A DNA stretch of 64,000 nucleotides from Albula goreensis (Eukaryota; Chordata; Actinopteri; Albuliformes; Albulidae). Position numbers and translations under genes: made by a program. Position 1 is the stretch's first letter, and the number at the start of each line of letters is the position of its first letter. The stretch covers positions 17,818,361 to 17,882,360 of the forward strand of contig CM040764.1 in assembly GCA_022829145.1 (NCBI GenBank), written 5' to 3'. Positions 1 through 13,200 of the stretch are shown here, one piece after another. Below the pieces are notes generated by a model, which was not told the DNA's origin, searched no databases, and saw only the letters and a program-made list of their open reading frames with translations.

Positions 1-128
1 GACTTGGGCTGTTCAAATATTGGCTCAGGTAAGGGCTCAGCAGCGGCAGAAAACAGGCCCTCTGGCTCACACTCAAATGGGTCATTCAAAATATGGGCCA
101 TCCGCAATTTCAGCCACTGCTCAGTCAT
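1..128 (-). CDS. Coding-looking partial frame at the left edge (unrecognised protein)
   Basis: On the minus strand an ATG at 128-126 opens a frame that stays open to the window edge. It begins MTEQWLKLRMAHILNDPFEC and continues with an acidic/proline segment (EPLPEPIFEQPK). Codon choice (many GAG, CTG, CCT and GCC codons) looks protein-coding and differs from the AT-rich DNA on the other side. The frame continues upstream of the ATG to about 175, where an in-frame TAA lies; several AG dinucleotides between 130 and 155 could be an acceptor, so the ATG may be internal. I do not recognise the family. It may be a downstream exon of the gene whose candidate first exons lie at 6-26 kb, or an exonised transposon fragment. 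Confidence 0.4.
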   Translation of the reverse strand, partial: MTEQWLKLRMAHILNDPFECEPEGLFSAAAEPLPEPIFEQPK

Positions 129-149
129 GTAGATCAGCTTTACACTGCT

Positions 150-1260
150 ACTGCTGATGCATACAGCAACATGATGTAATGCTGATTACTGTACTGTAAT
201 GGGAGATTTAAAAAAACAAATTATAAAAAATATATATTATATATATGATAAAAATAGTGCATTTTTCCACAAAGTATATTAGCAAGTAGTAAATGAATGG
301 AATTGGGAAACTTCTTTAATGGTGTTATTTTCATTCATTTTACAAAAGAGAATTTGACAACTGTAGACAAGAAACAGGGAAGCCAAAATTCTGATCGCAG
401 TAGACAAGAGCATTGTCCAACATGATAGGCAGGAATACATTATTACCTGAAAACTTTTTATCTCTTACCATTATCCAGACATTGGAAGTTAAATGTATCA
501 TCAGCCGATTGTGGCAAAATAATGTTTCACTGACTCAGTCGGTTTGACATCAACCTTCTGCTGCACACTTTTTAACCTGCTATGATACATTTTCTTCATG
601 TCAGGATGCATTGAGGAAACACTGACAATGGTCTATCCACATTCATTAGTGCTGAGGTGATGCAAATCGTTGTCAAAGGTACGACATGCAGTGATTCAAA
701 ACTTAGCAGGTTGTGTATATACACTGTTCAGTTGAAGGCTGCTGCATTAAAAAGTGGAGACGAAAAGCGGAGGCTGAAAAGTGCAGATTTAGTGCCCGTT
801 ACACCACTGACCTTGTGTTTTGTGAATGGCGGCCCCGCCATAAAAATCAGCTCATGATGTTCACTTTCATCGAGACTGGTTCACAGAGGTATAGTTTTAG
901 TTGAGGTCATATCTGATCTCAAAATCTGGTTGATCTCTCATGTCGTTTTAGAAACTCACATATTAATTTTATTATAAAATGCCTTTTATCACAGAAAGCA
1001 TGATTATTACAAAGCTAAAATGTTTTGTGTTTGTGTTGCAGTAATTACCAAGTCATCTTGCCAAGTATTTTTCAAATTGTCAGCACACATCTAATTACTG
1101 CAATAAACAAACAGGCTGCCATAAACATGCCTAGGAAATAATTACTATCCACTGTGCAGGTGAATACAGTTTAACAAATAGCTGAATGCAAATGCAAAGC
1201 TGAAAGTCATCATTTATATTTTTAGTGATACACTCCACAATGAAGGGCAACCAAGCTGAA
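150..1260. other. Non-coding AT-rich DNA
   Basis: Contains a short AT microsatellite (about 224-250) and no frame with coding character. The two overlapping frames at 657-904 are in different phases and show no known motif or splice signal. Confidence 0.6.
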
Positions 1261-1274
1261 GCAATCAAGAAACA

Positions 1275-1480
1275 GTGTACAACAGTGGTTGGGGTATCTG
1301 GGCTTGCAACTACAAGGCTGCAGGTTCAATTCCTGGGAGAAGCACTGTTGTACCCTTCAGTAAGGAGCTCAAACTGAATTGTTTCAGTGAATAATCGGCT
1401 GTAAAAATGGATTGTGTGTATCAATGTAATCAGTGTCAGTTGCATTGGATAAGAGTCGATATTGCCAAAACTAATCTGTA
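1275..1480 (+). repeat. tRNA-derived SINE with a degenerate fish-type tail
   Basis: The head resembles a tRNA promoter: an A-box-like AGTGGTTGGGGTATCTGG followed by a B-box-like GGTTCAATTCC at about 1323-1333. It is followed by the AAGCACTGTTGTACCC and TTCAGTAAGGAGC stretches seen in widespread teleost SINEs. It ends near 1470 with TTGCATTGGATAAGAGTC, a decayed version of the common CTCTGGATAAGAGCGTCTGC tail. Pol III-derived and non-autonomous. Confidence 0.7.
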
Positions 1481-1499
1481 GCTTGCGTTTCCTGATACC

Positions 1500-3830
1500 A
1501 TTATTAACTTGGCTAAGAGCATGCAAGAAAACTTCAGTCTCTCTCTTCAACATTTCATCACTTCTCCATTGTAGAAGTTGGGGCACCTCTGCTCCAATAC
1601 ACAAAAATACTCATCGTAAGCCCTCACATTAAGAATAAATACTGCTGTTGCATCCTATAAGATGTCTAAGAAAGTCTGAAATCAACGATAGTTCCACATT
1701 GTAAGTCACTCCAGACAAACCATTTGTGAAATGACTTCATGGTAATGTTATGTAATGTAGCATGGTTTAAAGTTTAGTTTTATTTGGTGGTATTAATGTA
1801 AAATTAATTAATAATATTTTTGTATTTATTGTGCATGGAACCAAAACATTTCCTCTGACAAGCTGTTCTTGATATTGCGAAGACAATCAGAGCAGTGTTG
1901 TTTGCATAATAAGAGAAAGACCTGTTGGTCATACCCTATTGTACACACTACCCACTCAACATTTTATCCACTCTACGGCACATCTGTTTGTTCCCATGTA
2001 TCTTAAAAGGCTGTAGAAACCGACAAACATTCTGCTCTGGGGTGAATCAAGGTGTTTGCTTTTACTATATGGCTGAAGGATAAGTGCCTCTTCCTGTCAT
2101 CATCTGTTCAAATGTGTGAGAGTGAAGGAGAGCGAGATGAAGAGAGGGGGAGACACAGACAGGAGAGGGGCCTAGTAGAATGTGCCAGGACCACATTCTT
2201 CCTTCCATTTGATCTTGTCTTTAGGCCTTTGTTGATGCAAGTTTAATAGTGCAGGTTGTTATCATTTCCATCACTATATCAATAACCTGGCCTAGACAGA
2301 AAGCTATACAAACTGCTATCATAATATCATCCAACATCCTACATTCTCAACAAGGCAAAAACATCCACAAGATTTCCATCTACTTCAGGTATGGCCTATA
2401 TATTTCCATTTTTGAAAAGACATCTCAGTTCTGATCATAATTAGAAAGTGGTGGTTTACATATGTGTAATTCATGCGGTTTGACTTTCATAGCTTTTCAC
2501 AGTGGTACATCACCTCCACTGGTGGCACCCTGGATTTGAAAGAGCTTGTCTGGGCAGTAAAGTGCCTATCACTATGTTCTATACATTCCTGTAAATTCCA
2601 CCTGTCAGCAACCTCCCATGGGAAGATCAAAAGTTAGTCAATGCAAATATCATGAGGCAGCACTAAGCAGTCACAGGCATTTCTGATTCAGGTTAAGCTC
2701 GTTCCACATGACTCAGAAAACTGAACTTCAGCCTGTGAAACTCATTGGAGAGCAATGAGAACAATTAATGAGCAGGGAAAAACAACTGGCTGTTAATGAC
2801 AGCACAACATTAGATCCACACTGCTCGCTGTAAAATCCAGTTTAAAGTCTGACATTTGCAAGTCTTGTCACTTTTAAAATGTTAACAATATAATTATTAC
2901 TCCAGAGACTGGTTTTAAAACGAGTGTAAAATCAAGCGGGTGCACAACAAAAACACCATCTCCAGCCTTATTTTTTGTTGTACAGGATGGCTTTTGAGAG
3001 AGAGTATTGGCTTTTGATCTAACCGACCGCAGCACACCCTCCTAGTAAAACCCTGCCTTGTGGCAGTCTGTCACAACACACAAGACAATCCAGCTCAAAA
3101 ACTGTCAAACCTGGAATCCTCAGGCTATCCTCGGAGGTAATTCCATGTGAAGTATGCTAATTGCTAACCTGGAACACCGTCACCACCATGAGGGAGAGTG
3201 GCAAGGAAGGGACAGGCGGAAAAAGAAACGTGTCATTTTGTTAGGGACCCAGGCTCGACTGGCATGCACACGACCATCAAACCCCATTACATCTTGTGTG
3301 TCCATAAGCTTCAGCCCTCAAAGAACTCCTGTTTGTTCCTCCTAACTTTGCAGAGCAGACGCATCTGTCGACTCTTTCTTTGTTGAGAAGGGGAGACGGA
3401 GGAGATGCTCATCATTGGCCTGTGTTTTGCGGCTCTAAATCTGACTGAGCAAACACTGTGCAAAGACCCGTGCCAAGAATGACGCCTTTAATGACACCAC
3501 ATATTAAATAAGTTCAACCAACATGTTTATGGTGCTAAACAAACCAGAGCACATCTGGATCAAGCTTTGATTATTTATACTGCGAAGCCCATATTTCAGA
3601 GGTATTTTGCGCGACAGGACTGACACTGCTCCCCAAACGCACGCATGCATCCACGCCATTAGACTTTGCTCATTCACTACGCCTGATCTACTCATCTGAT
3701 CACCTTTAGTGGATTTTGGTAATCCCTGTAAAAGTTCAGAATTTTAAAAAAAAATGAAAATTATTATTATTGTTACACACAAGCAAGAAAAGGATACAAC
3801 AGCATGTAAATCAGATATAGGATTGACACA
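1500..3830. other. Intergenic/intronic DNA with no supported gene
   Basis: Short frames in several phases (around 2052-2434 and 3154-3386) overlap each other and show no domain, codon bias or splice signals. A purine-rich patch (GAGAG) lies at about 2117-2170. Nothing else seen. Confidence 0.55.
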
Positions 3831-4200
3831 CGTGCTAAAGCACTGGTCGGATCTTGGCTCAGTGATGTGTCCAATAGGGAGTCCAGAATGGTATCCTGCT
3901 GGGGTCCCATGGGGTGATGTGTTTTTGGCCAGAGTGTCACATGAGGAGAGCAGAGGGTTTCCTGCCTCACTGGATAATATAGCTTCCCCTGGTCAGTCAG
4001 GGGCCAGCTGTCTGCCCACGCCAACTGTGCGCCATGCACAGTCCTCCGGCGCAATGCCTCCCCACCTCATCTGGTCAAGTGGTGCTCTGCCCTCTGCTAG
4101 CCTGACAGAGGGATGGGCTCGCAAACCCCACTTGGGCATGCCAAATTGGAGAGGGCAGACAAAATGGAGCAAAAAGGTCTTATAAAAAGTAATTCTGTCA
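3830..4200 (+). repeat. Interspersed repeat (SINE-like), 3' end shared with the 35.9-kb element
   Basis: GC-richer than its surroundings, with abrupt edges. It starts about AAAGCACTGGTCGGATCTTG and ends with GGCATGCCAAATTGGAGAGGG followed by an A-rich stretch. The repeat at 35880-36430 ends with the same GGCATTCTAAATTGGGGAG-type motif, which indicates a shared mobile-element 3' end. The 143-codon frame across it (3754-4185) is repeat-derived, with no known domain. Confidence 0.5.
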
Positions 4201-6340
4201 TAATTTGGTCGGATTTAAAAAGAAATACACCGATGATAAATAATATGAGTCGAACATCTGTAACCTTGAATATATCATCAAATCATGGTTTAGAAATCAC
4301 CGTAATAACAGCAAATAAACAAGATCACTAAATTATTTTTATATTTTTATAATTTGCTAATTGTATGCTACTACATTAAATTATCTGCCAAATAACATTG
4401 GTGCCTTGGTAAAGACATTGAAGACAACATTAAATAATGCCAAATTCAAACATTTCCATTTATGACATGAATGAAATTTCAGAAGATAAATTGACATAAA
4501 CTGAAATTCACTGCAAGGACCAAGAGATGGTGTGAAGCAATTAAACAAGAAGCAAAAGGTAATTCAAGGTTAAATTGAGGCTGCAAGGAGGGAATGAGAG
4601 CCATCCTAGATTGTGCTCTACTCCTGCTTCACTTTGGACTTTCACAGCCAGCTGGGCTGACCGTAACAATATGTGTCGACTCATCATGTCTGAGTAAGCA
4701 AACTACCAAAGTGGAAGCCAGTCGCTGAGCCCAACATCTTCACAGGTGGTGGGAACAGAGAGGATCTGACCAGTGGGCATGAATGGAATGGTAGAACAGG
4801 ACATTGCTGCAATGAGAGGGAGGGCCACCTAACAGTTCAAAAAGTATCCCCTCCCCCAATAATGTGCACCCCTAAACAGCATTCATGGGGTACTATGAAA
4901 ATAGACAGAATCAGTAACAGGGAGTGACAGGGAGAATGTGGAGGTGCTTTCTAAATGGGCTCCAGCCACCTGTTTAAACACAAGGCTGAGAGGGTCACTG
5001 TCAGTGAAGACGTGACCTCTTGCTCTCCTCTGCTCTCAAGTACCCCAGAAAGAGGGCCCGGTCATGGGTCCAATTTCACACTGTCTTTTCTTTTGCTGCA
5101 TCATAACTCTAAAAGCAGAACCTATCACCTAATAAAGCTGTATTGACAAAATAATTGGAAAACTGTAGAGACCCGTTTCAGTACACTTTATAAAATTCTG
5201 AAACAGTGAAGTCATTTTAGATGCATATTTAAATATAATCATATTAAAAAGGAAGTTACAGATGAGGTAAACCCACAGGGTCAGAAAATATTTAGTTAAA
5301 AAAAATAACTCAATCTACAGATTTTGTTGTGATTAGCAGTAGCAACGCTAGCTCTGAAATACCACCACGCAGTGGCTGGGCAATGAAGAAGTCATAGGTC
5401 CAGTTCCACCCAACTGTGATAAAATGAACCTTCATCCTCTCTGTACTCAAAGGCTCCATTATCAAATTCCGCTGAGGTGAAAGTAATTTCAATAAAGAGC
5501 AGGCGCGGTGGCTTCTAACCCTGTTAGTGCAAGGCCACATTCCTGCGCATCCTATAGGTTCCTTCCAGTCCTTAGTCAGTCACTGAATACTTAAGATTGC
5601 ATGGTTGATTAATTAAGGGCAATAGTATGCTTGTCAACAAAGACACTGAAGACAGGCTGAGTTAAAACTGAGGGACATGCTGCCCCCCCCCCCCACCCAA
5701 GAGCAAGGTCACCTCCAGGTTATGTCACTCCATCAAACTGTTCAGTGTTTATCGCCCCCCACCCCCAAAAAACAAAAACAACAACAAAAAAAAACACCCT
5801 CCATTCAAAATAACAGCTGTTGGATAGAATGGCTTTCCTATATTTTATGGGTGTTGATCCACATTCAAATCAAACCTGTTGTAACTTTTTAGACCACCCT
5901 AGAAAATTAAGCTGCACAAACCAGAGGATTCACAGGGTCTATTTTTTGTTATTTTAACAACTACATCTACAAATTTGAAATGCTTGTTTTTTTTTGTGTC
6001 TATATAAAGTACACCAATGCAATACTTACATGTATAGGTAACATGTATAGTTTTTCTCTTCAGTATAAAAGTGGAAAAAACATGGTTATGTTTCATTAAA
6101 TAAAAAGTCGCGAGGAAAAGCCAAAATACCTTATGGTCAACATCAAAGGATAACTGCAGGAAGCAGTTTGTAAAAATCAGACATAACTTAGATGCATTTG
6201 CATTTTAACACAACTACACACATCATGGAAAAAGGCACATTTTTTTTCTTCATAAAAAGAATGCACTTAAAGGCCTACAGCGCATCAACCTGAGTAAATG
6301 AGTTCACCGAGTTTTACCGCCACTTACTGTGTCGACACAT
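4200..6340. other. Non-coding DNA with simple repeats
   Basis: Holds a poly-C run (5683-5694) and A/C-rich low-complexity sequence (5750-5800). A GC-richer block (5330-5550) may be an old repeat. No gene supported. Confidence 0.5.
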
Positions 6341-6357
6341 TACAGTCATCCTCTTAC

Positions 6358-6372
6358 CTGTGAGTTTTCCAT
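6358..6372 (-). CDS. Possible alternative first coding exon (MENSQ), candidate
   Basis: On the minus strand an ATG (6372-6370) is followed by GAA AAC TCA CAG and then the donor GTAAGAGG at 6357. The exon would contribute five residues and end in phase 0. The DNA just upstream in transcript sense (6400-6830) is GC-richer than average, as in a promoter. The only TATAAA here (about 6412) is on the opposite strand. Alone this is weak; it gains interest from two other phase-0 first-exon candidates on the same strand. Confidence 0.25.
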
Positions 6373-6379
6373 TCTCAAG

Positions 6380-6830
6380 CTCCAGTCACATAACCGTTGG
6401 ACACTGCCAGGCTATAAAGAGCCTTTGTGCTGGAGCATCTGCTCTGTGCTGGCTGGAGGATGGACTTCTGGGCTTCACTGGTATGTTCAAAGAGGCGGAC
6501 AGAGACACCCTCACTGCCTGCTCCCTTAACTCACGGGAAGGGGGACAGGGGGTGTGGTTTGTGTGTCTTACAATAGCACAGTGCTGGGCAAAAGACTGGA
6601 GCTCAACAGTGGTTTCAGCCCACTGCGTAGGAAAAATAAAGCCCGCAGAATAGGAGGGCCGGGAGGTTTGGTGCATGCGCGGAGCCAGATTACCTTAAAT
6701 GTCTCCAACACGGGCCTTTGAGTCTGCTACCCAAAAACCAGTGCCCAGCCTTGGATACGCACTCACTCACTCAGTCAGTGTCCATGCTCTCGCACCCTGA
6801 GGCACAGGGGAGATCAAACACCAGCGAACA
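6380..6830 (-). promoter_or_regulatory. GC-richer promoter- or enhancer-like block
   Basis: A stretch of about 450 bases distinctly richer in G and C than its neighbours, with overlapping frames on both strands that are probably due to composition. It lies immediately upstream, in minus sense, of the candidate MENSQ exon. Function inferred from composition and position only. Confidence 0.3.
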
Positions 6831-6954
6831 ATGAAGGAGAAGAAGACCAGAGCTCCCACTCTAAAACTGAAATGCAAGGTTGTGTAAGAACTGTGTATAA
6901 CTGTATGCTGTGCAACAACATATGAAATATGTACTAAATGCTTCTTACAGCATA

Positions 6955-6980
6955 ATAATAATTTAATTTAATTTAATTTG
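6955..6980. repeat. Short tandem repeat, unit TAATT
   Basis: About four copies of a TTTAA/TAATT pentanucleotide in tandem. Simple-sequence microsatellite. Confidence 0.8.
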
Positions 6981-6999
6981 CAAGATGCCGAAAAATGGT

Positions 7000-9900
7000 T
7001 ATACATCAATGGCTATACTTCGAATCAAAAAGAAGAAGGAAAACATAGCTCATCTAGTTTGGGTTAAACAGTCAAAGGGTTGGAGCATATTTGCATAGTT
7101 CTGTTTCAGGCTCCACAGCTTTTTTATAATGGGCCGCCGGGCCAACGTGCATGGCTCAAATGCGCAGAGGTCTGTTCACAGGAGATTGGCGACGCGGTTT
7201 CTGTGCATGTGGCTGGGCCTAGCGTCGCTGACGCTGTTCATTTGACCAGATCATTCGATTAGTACTGAGCATGGGTGTGAAGTGACGTGGGAGACTAGCC
7301 TGAGGTACTGTGGGCCAGCGCAAGCTGTTCACCTGCCTCACTCCCCCCCTCCCCTACCCTCACCATTATTAATGTGTAAGGGACAGCTCCATGTGACAAT
7401 TAACACAGTGCCAGTGTGCCAGGAGAGGAGGGACATCGTTCCCTACTATCGCGCTTGGGGAAACCATTTACCAATGTGGTTTTGCTTTTTTTTGAAGGCG
7501 TTTCCTCACATTTCTGCAATAAACATACCAAATAAATGTTCCATATAACAGCACAACAATAACTATTTTAGGGGTGGACTCCCAACCCCTAACAAAAAGT
7601 AAGTTTCCCTTTAGATAAGACTTCAATAGCAGAGTCTCTTTAAACACATTTAAGGAACATATAATTAAGCATACTTTATTTAACAAGGAAGGAAGCCCAG
7701 CAATGTGATTCCAGTAGATTTATTTGAAAAACATTAAAAAAACTAAAATGTTGGCATCAGGTTTACATTTACCATGATAAAGATCACTCACCGCGATTCA
7801 ATCAATAAACGCTGAACACTGGAACAGAGTTATAGTCAATTTTTTATGTGTTGAACCATGAATGACAAATGTCTCTGAATATCTGTCGTTCGGCAGGAGG
7901 AAGATTGACAGGGGTAGCTTGGGCTTGTGGGAAGGCATGCACCATGAATAGCTGGGGGCAGGAGACACTGAAGCATGCCTGACAGTCTTGAATCGATGAA
8001 CAAATTTGCTTGCGAACACTGAGGCCTGTTCTGCAGGCTCAGTTGTTCATGTTTGTGTGAGTGCTGCTCCACACTAGAAGGAAGTTTTCACTATCGCTTC
8101 GTCGTAGGGCACTCCTTTCCGCTCTAACGAGGCTCTGGGCCTTCCAGCCCAACTGTGCTTCACCTCATTGAGGTTGTTAGCCAAGAGAAGCACAGTGGTG
8201 CAAAAATACAACCCTCTTTCCCCCACTCCAAAACCCTCCTCAGGCTTAAGGAAAGCTTACCAGCCTTAGGAAAAGCTACTGCGATGCCCTGTTGATGTAG
8301 ACTCAGGCTATGTGGTTAGATTTGTGGCACTGACAACGCGTTCCAGTTACTGGTACGTGTTACTGGCTCCTGTGACAATCCTCAACCACTGAAATCGAAC
8401 CTTCAATTTCCACTTTTTGGGTCATTATCCAGGGGCCAGGTTTACTTTAGGGGCTATGTACACATCCTAATTCAAAGTCAAAATTATCCAATAAAGCAAA
8501 TTGTATGAACCAGTACAGTATCTGAAGTACTTATTGTGGCCAAGTGCTTTAACGGGCTGCGAGGAAACATCAATTTCTGAGACCAATTAGTGCATTAAAT
8601 CGCACTGTGGTTATAAAACTGCCAGCACTGACTGCATTTATGGCTTCTCCCTGCTCGTGTGGCACTGCACTTACTAACATCTAATCAATCCCCAGCCACG
8701 GTCCGGCAGAGAACGCCACTCCATAAACAGTTTCCGACCCATAAAACCTCAGATTAAAACAGGCTCAGAGGGTGATTTCCTCTCCTACAGCAGACGCCAA
8801 CATAAAAGCACAAGCGTTGATTCTGAGTCTTGTACGAGGTAGATTTTTGAGGAAGGCAAAAAATAACAAAACAAATAAACAAAAAAAAAAATATAAACAA
8901 AATTAAGTGAAGGACAAATGCAGGATCTTATATTTTCTGTACAGTTTTCAATGCATCAATAATTGCATCGAGAGGAGATAGATAACAATGACAATAATTA
9001 TATTGATTGTTAGACTTTTAAAGTTCACATCAATGGCACACTAGTTGTTGAATTCAGCCATATAACAATTATGATTAGAAAATCGAGACGTATGTTTTGT
9101 TTAACTACATAAAACCAGCAGCCAGTGAATCAGTGAGGTGAGTCCACTAACATTTACATTTACACCATTAAATATAAATTATTCATTTAGCATAGTCCAC
9201 TCGGCCAAAAGCCCGTGTGCTGTGAATGATATGGAATAGAGGAAAAGGCCTGTGATTCACTGCCTCACAGCAGCCATATGTTTGCATCCTGCACTACAAC
9301 CCTGCCCCCCTTACATAAGCAAATCCACTGCTGCTGGCCGTTGCCCCCTCTGAGCCCAAGTTAACATGTAAACAGTTAGCTCGAATGGCATCAGCGACCC
9401 TGTAGGAAACGCCGCCCCCACTTCCCCCTTCAACCCCCCATTTCGTACACCATTACTCGTGAAATGGAGTGACGAAACAGGAAACGTATTTTTGAAATAT
9501 CTCAAGCAAGGGAAAACTGGCAAGAAAAAATACATAAGGGGCCTCAACTGCCCTCTGCCTGTGATTCTCTACAAATGGTGTTACAACTATAAATATGTGC
9601 ATTCAATTATGTAAATTCAACAACAACTTTCACAAATTCAAATACATGCATCTTAAATTCTAAATATCTTACACCACAAAATATGTTCTGTGACTATTTT
9701 ATTGATTGCTTGGCAAATTTTGGCAAAAAAAATGATTAATGCTACAGAATGTTCTCAGAGTTGGATACAACATTATTACGTATTTTCAAGAGGGTTGCTT
9801 TATAGTTATAACACAGTTATAATATCTGCATATTTGTAAATATCTATGTATGATTTATATGTATATACCTTCCAATATCATTATCAATAGCAATAGCATT

Positions 9901-12900
9901 TCATGCTAGTATATAGTCTTTAAAAAAACTTGTGCTAAATACTTGTTCTAAACAGCTTTCATGAGGTTTTTGGAACAGCTTCTGGTAAGCTGGTAATGTA
10001 TCTAAATATAGTTAAATAATTTGGGCCAATTATTCAAAGCAAATGTTTGTGGGACAGTGCTTTCTGCTCACCAATAGTGCAGTGTTTATTCATGAGAAGA
10101 TATTTTAGGAATATCACAGCCTTCACCCTTGTCAAGCACTGCATTATCTATTTGTGAGTTTGCACACTTAAATATGAATGACCGAATACTCCAAGGGCAT
10201 TGAAATGTCATTATAAACATTTTAAATTCTTTTAAACACAGTATGTACTAGACAAAAGATGAGTAAACACACACGTTTGTTTTAACGTCTTGTGTTTTAG
10301 AACAACATTTGCGTACAGGAGGTTGCCAAAATTTGTGGACTTGTCTCTGATACAGTAGTAGGCAATATATTTGTGTCTGCTGTAGCAAATGAATTCACTT
10401 ACTTAGTGCACTGATTTCACTCTATTCACAAATGCTATTTCAAATGCCTGTGGTAGAGACATCCGTTAGGTACCAATAATAGTAGTACAGCAATACTAGT
10501 ACAGGTGGGTAATTACCAACATCACCAAACAATGACACATATAATAATATTCATTTGCATTAATCACATCCAGTAGTGTTGTATATTTGATGCATGGCAC
10601 AAATATGAAAATCACACACTACCTGTAAAACATTGCAAGAAAAAAACTCTGTCCAGCAGATACTCTTCATAAGCTTTTATCTTGTCATAAGCTTCCACTT
10701 CTGTTAAATGAAAACAATCAGGAAAAGGTATTCCCAATAGAGCACTTATGAATGCAATTGCTTTTTTCGGTAGAGTCGGTAATTTCTGAGACAATACATG
10801 ACTGGGAGTCCAAACAGGGCTATTTTGTCAAAACAGTCTCTTTAACCTTTTCACTTACTCAATATAATCTATATGACACTCAACCATCCTAAAACTGGGA
10901 AAGCGTTCGTTCTGAAACGTCCTCCATTCACATCGGTGAAATGCTATTCTCATCCATGCTTCCACCTCACAGCTAATGGGGCGAATCAGAATGTGTTAAA
11001 ATATCACCAGAAACCTACATTGTTTCATATTTCCAACAATGCAGAATAAACTCTTGCACTCGTGTGGACTCTTTAAAGCGCAAACATGGCCCAGATCACA
11101 TCCTCTGCAGTTGGCGATCTCTCAGTCGCAGCACACAAATCACTCTGTGGCTCTTTTTCCCCATTTACACAATTTAGCTTTAGCCCTACTGTGCCGAAAA
11201 AAAAATCCCAGTAAACCAATTCTGTAAGTCACATCAACTGCTCTTTCAACTGCACTGACGCTGGTTTTTAAAAAATGCACTAGAACAGAATCAGTCTCAT
11301 GGTGTGTTATAGATTCATTTTCAGTTGATCCAGATTAAGCCGTTTCTCAGTGGCAAATGACTTCTGAGTGATCTACAAGAGAGGACTGTGCAACGTTTTT
11401 TTTTTACATGATGTTCAATTCCTCCTCTGGAGTGAAAGGTTGTCAGACTTGGTCAGAGGTGCCTGCTGTGTAATTACCATTTCCTTCTGAAGTTCTTATT
11501 ATTTCAATTACTACTCAAGCATGCTTCCAGTTGGGAAATAGTATTAGACAATAGTATGCCCTCGCGCAGTAGGATCGGGCTGCTGAGATGAGCTAGCGCC
11601 CAATTTGTTTCACAAGGAAAAAAAAATTAACGGACTACGCTGAAAATTAAATGTCAGGTCTTTCACTTCTTTAAATCAAAAATCAGCGGTTGCTCCATAT
11701 TACATTTCTTTGGAGAAATTGCACGTTTCCAGCTGGTTTAATTTACTTTTGCTGTGGTTATTGTGCGCATTTGAAAAAAAGGGCGACTCTGCACAAGCCA
11801 TACACTGCGTAAGCCCCCTGCATCAAGACAGATGAGCTCTCTCCCTGAAGGGCTGTGCTGTCAGACGCACCTGTCTCTCTGACTTTCACGGGAGCCCTGT
11901 CAGATAAATCAGTCTACAGTCCTTTCCTAAATCTCACATCCAGAGCTAGTCAATCAGAACCATCTCGTATCACTTTCACTGGTAGACGTAGCCTGGGGCC
12001 TGGCCTCATTGAGTCTGCTTTTATCAGATTCCAAAAGTTTCACCTCCAACACCTGTCCACTCCCTGACACCTAAATGAAGTGCAAACGTGAATTTCCTGC
12101 TGTAATCTACAGAGACTCGGTATACAGTGCCAAGGTACTACATTCAATCGATCTGCTGCATTTTTTTAATCCCTGATTACAAACGGATTATATCTTCCAC
12201 ACCTCCCAGACACATGGAGCGCAAACAGGTGATACGGTATTCCAAAAACACTGGTCTATCAAAAACAAGCACAGGAAGTCAATCAATATGACCATACTGG
12301 ATGTACTGTACTCAAGGTCAAAACTAAAGGTTTTGCAAACAAGCCAAGTCAGAACGTATTAGCACGCAGAATGTTAAACTGTGTACCATTACATACTTTT
12401 TAAAAAGTTATGAAAGCAAGGTTCAGCTACTGTCACAAAATGTCACTCTGACAACAGAGACTATTTTCTGTTTAAGGAACAGTGTGCTGCTGAATAGCTG
12501 GTCCTTGACACTTGCTTGACTGCCATTAGTCCAATGTTTTTGGAGACAGAAATAACGGTCACATACCACTTGAAACCCCAAGAACAATACACTAAGACTG
12601 CCCTGTGCTTCCACTGACCCCATTAGAGTTTAATAAAAACACAGCCTCATTATGCGACTGGCAAAACCTTATGCCCTGAGCATGACTTAACGAGGATGCG
12701 GACCTCCAAAGCAATAACAAGCATGAGCTTCAGACAACTACAACAGAAGACAAAACCCAAACAATAACTCGCAGGATTTTCAGAGAGCAAATGTACCATT
12801 CTTTTCAAAAACAGCCCTACACACTCACATAGTGACGAGACCGCAGACACCGACACACCAACACTCAGCTACATGTCTAAATGTTGAGAGATTAGGCATT

Positions 12901-13200
12901 ACCTACCGCAAGCAACCCCATTTTTTTTCTTCATAGATTTAGGCAAGGCTCAGGTGTGTTAATTTCTGATTTTCCTCTTTTCACAGGCTCTATTCTACCA
13001 TAAGCTCCCTCTGCCTTGACACCAGCAGACGAAAGGATGTGATAAGACTTGGATCTCCACAATAAATCCGAGGGGGACAGGGTGCCATAACGGAAATCTA
13101 TATATTTTAATTTAAACAAATCTTCTTTGGAATTGTTTAACTGACAAGTCCTGAGGCCGGTAACAAGGGAGGGGGGGGCAGAGGGACAAAAAGCATAAAT
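7000..13200. other. Large non-coding stretch, probably intron or 5' regulatory DNA
   Basis: No frame has coding character. It includes a GC-richer patch at 7120-7260 and an ordered, low-repeat block at 8580-8830 (listed separately). A possible SINE-tail relic lies at about 9150-9200 (CATTTACATTTA), and long AT-rich DNA at 9560-10800. A frame at 10612-10794 (minus) is unremarkable. Confidence 0.5.
8580..8830. promoter_or_regulatory. Candidate conserved non-coding element rich in TTTATG/CATAAA sites
   Basis: Within about 200 bases there are four TTTATG/CATAAA motifs (near 8637, 8722, 8741 and 8802), the type bound by posterior HOX and CDX factors. A homeobox-like AATTAG and several TAATC sites also occur. 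The block is free of recognisable repeats and balanced in composition, which is typical of developmental enhancers. No alignment is available, so this is a guess from motif density. Confidence 0.25.

Noticed and set aside
1275-1480. A functional tRNA gene
   Set aside because: A- and B-box-like motifs are present but no cloverleaf can be formed and the body continues as a SINE.
3754-4185. 143-codon open frame on the plus strand, with a 93-codon frame opposite
   Set aside because: Lies in a GC-richer interspersed repeat; no domain, no splice context, and both strands are open.
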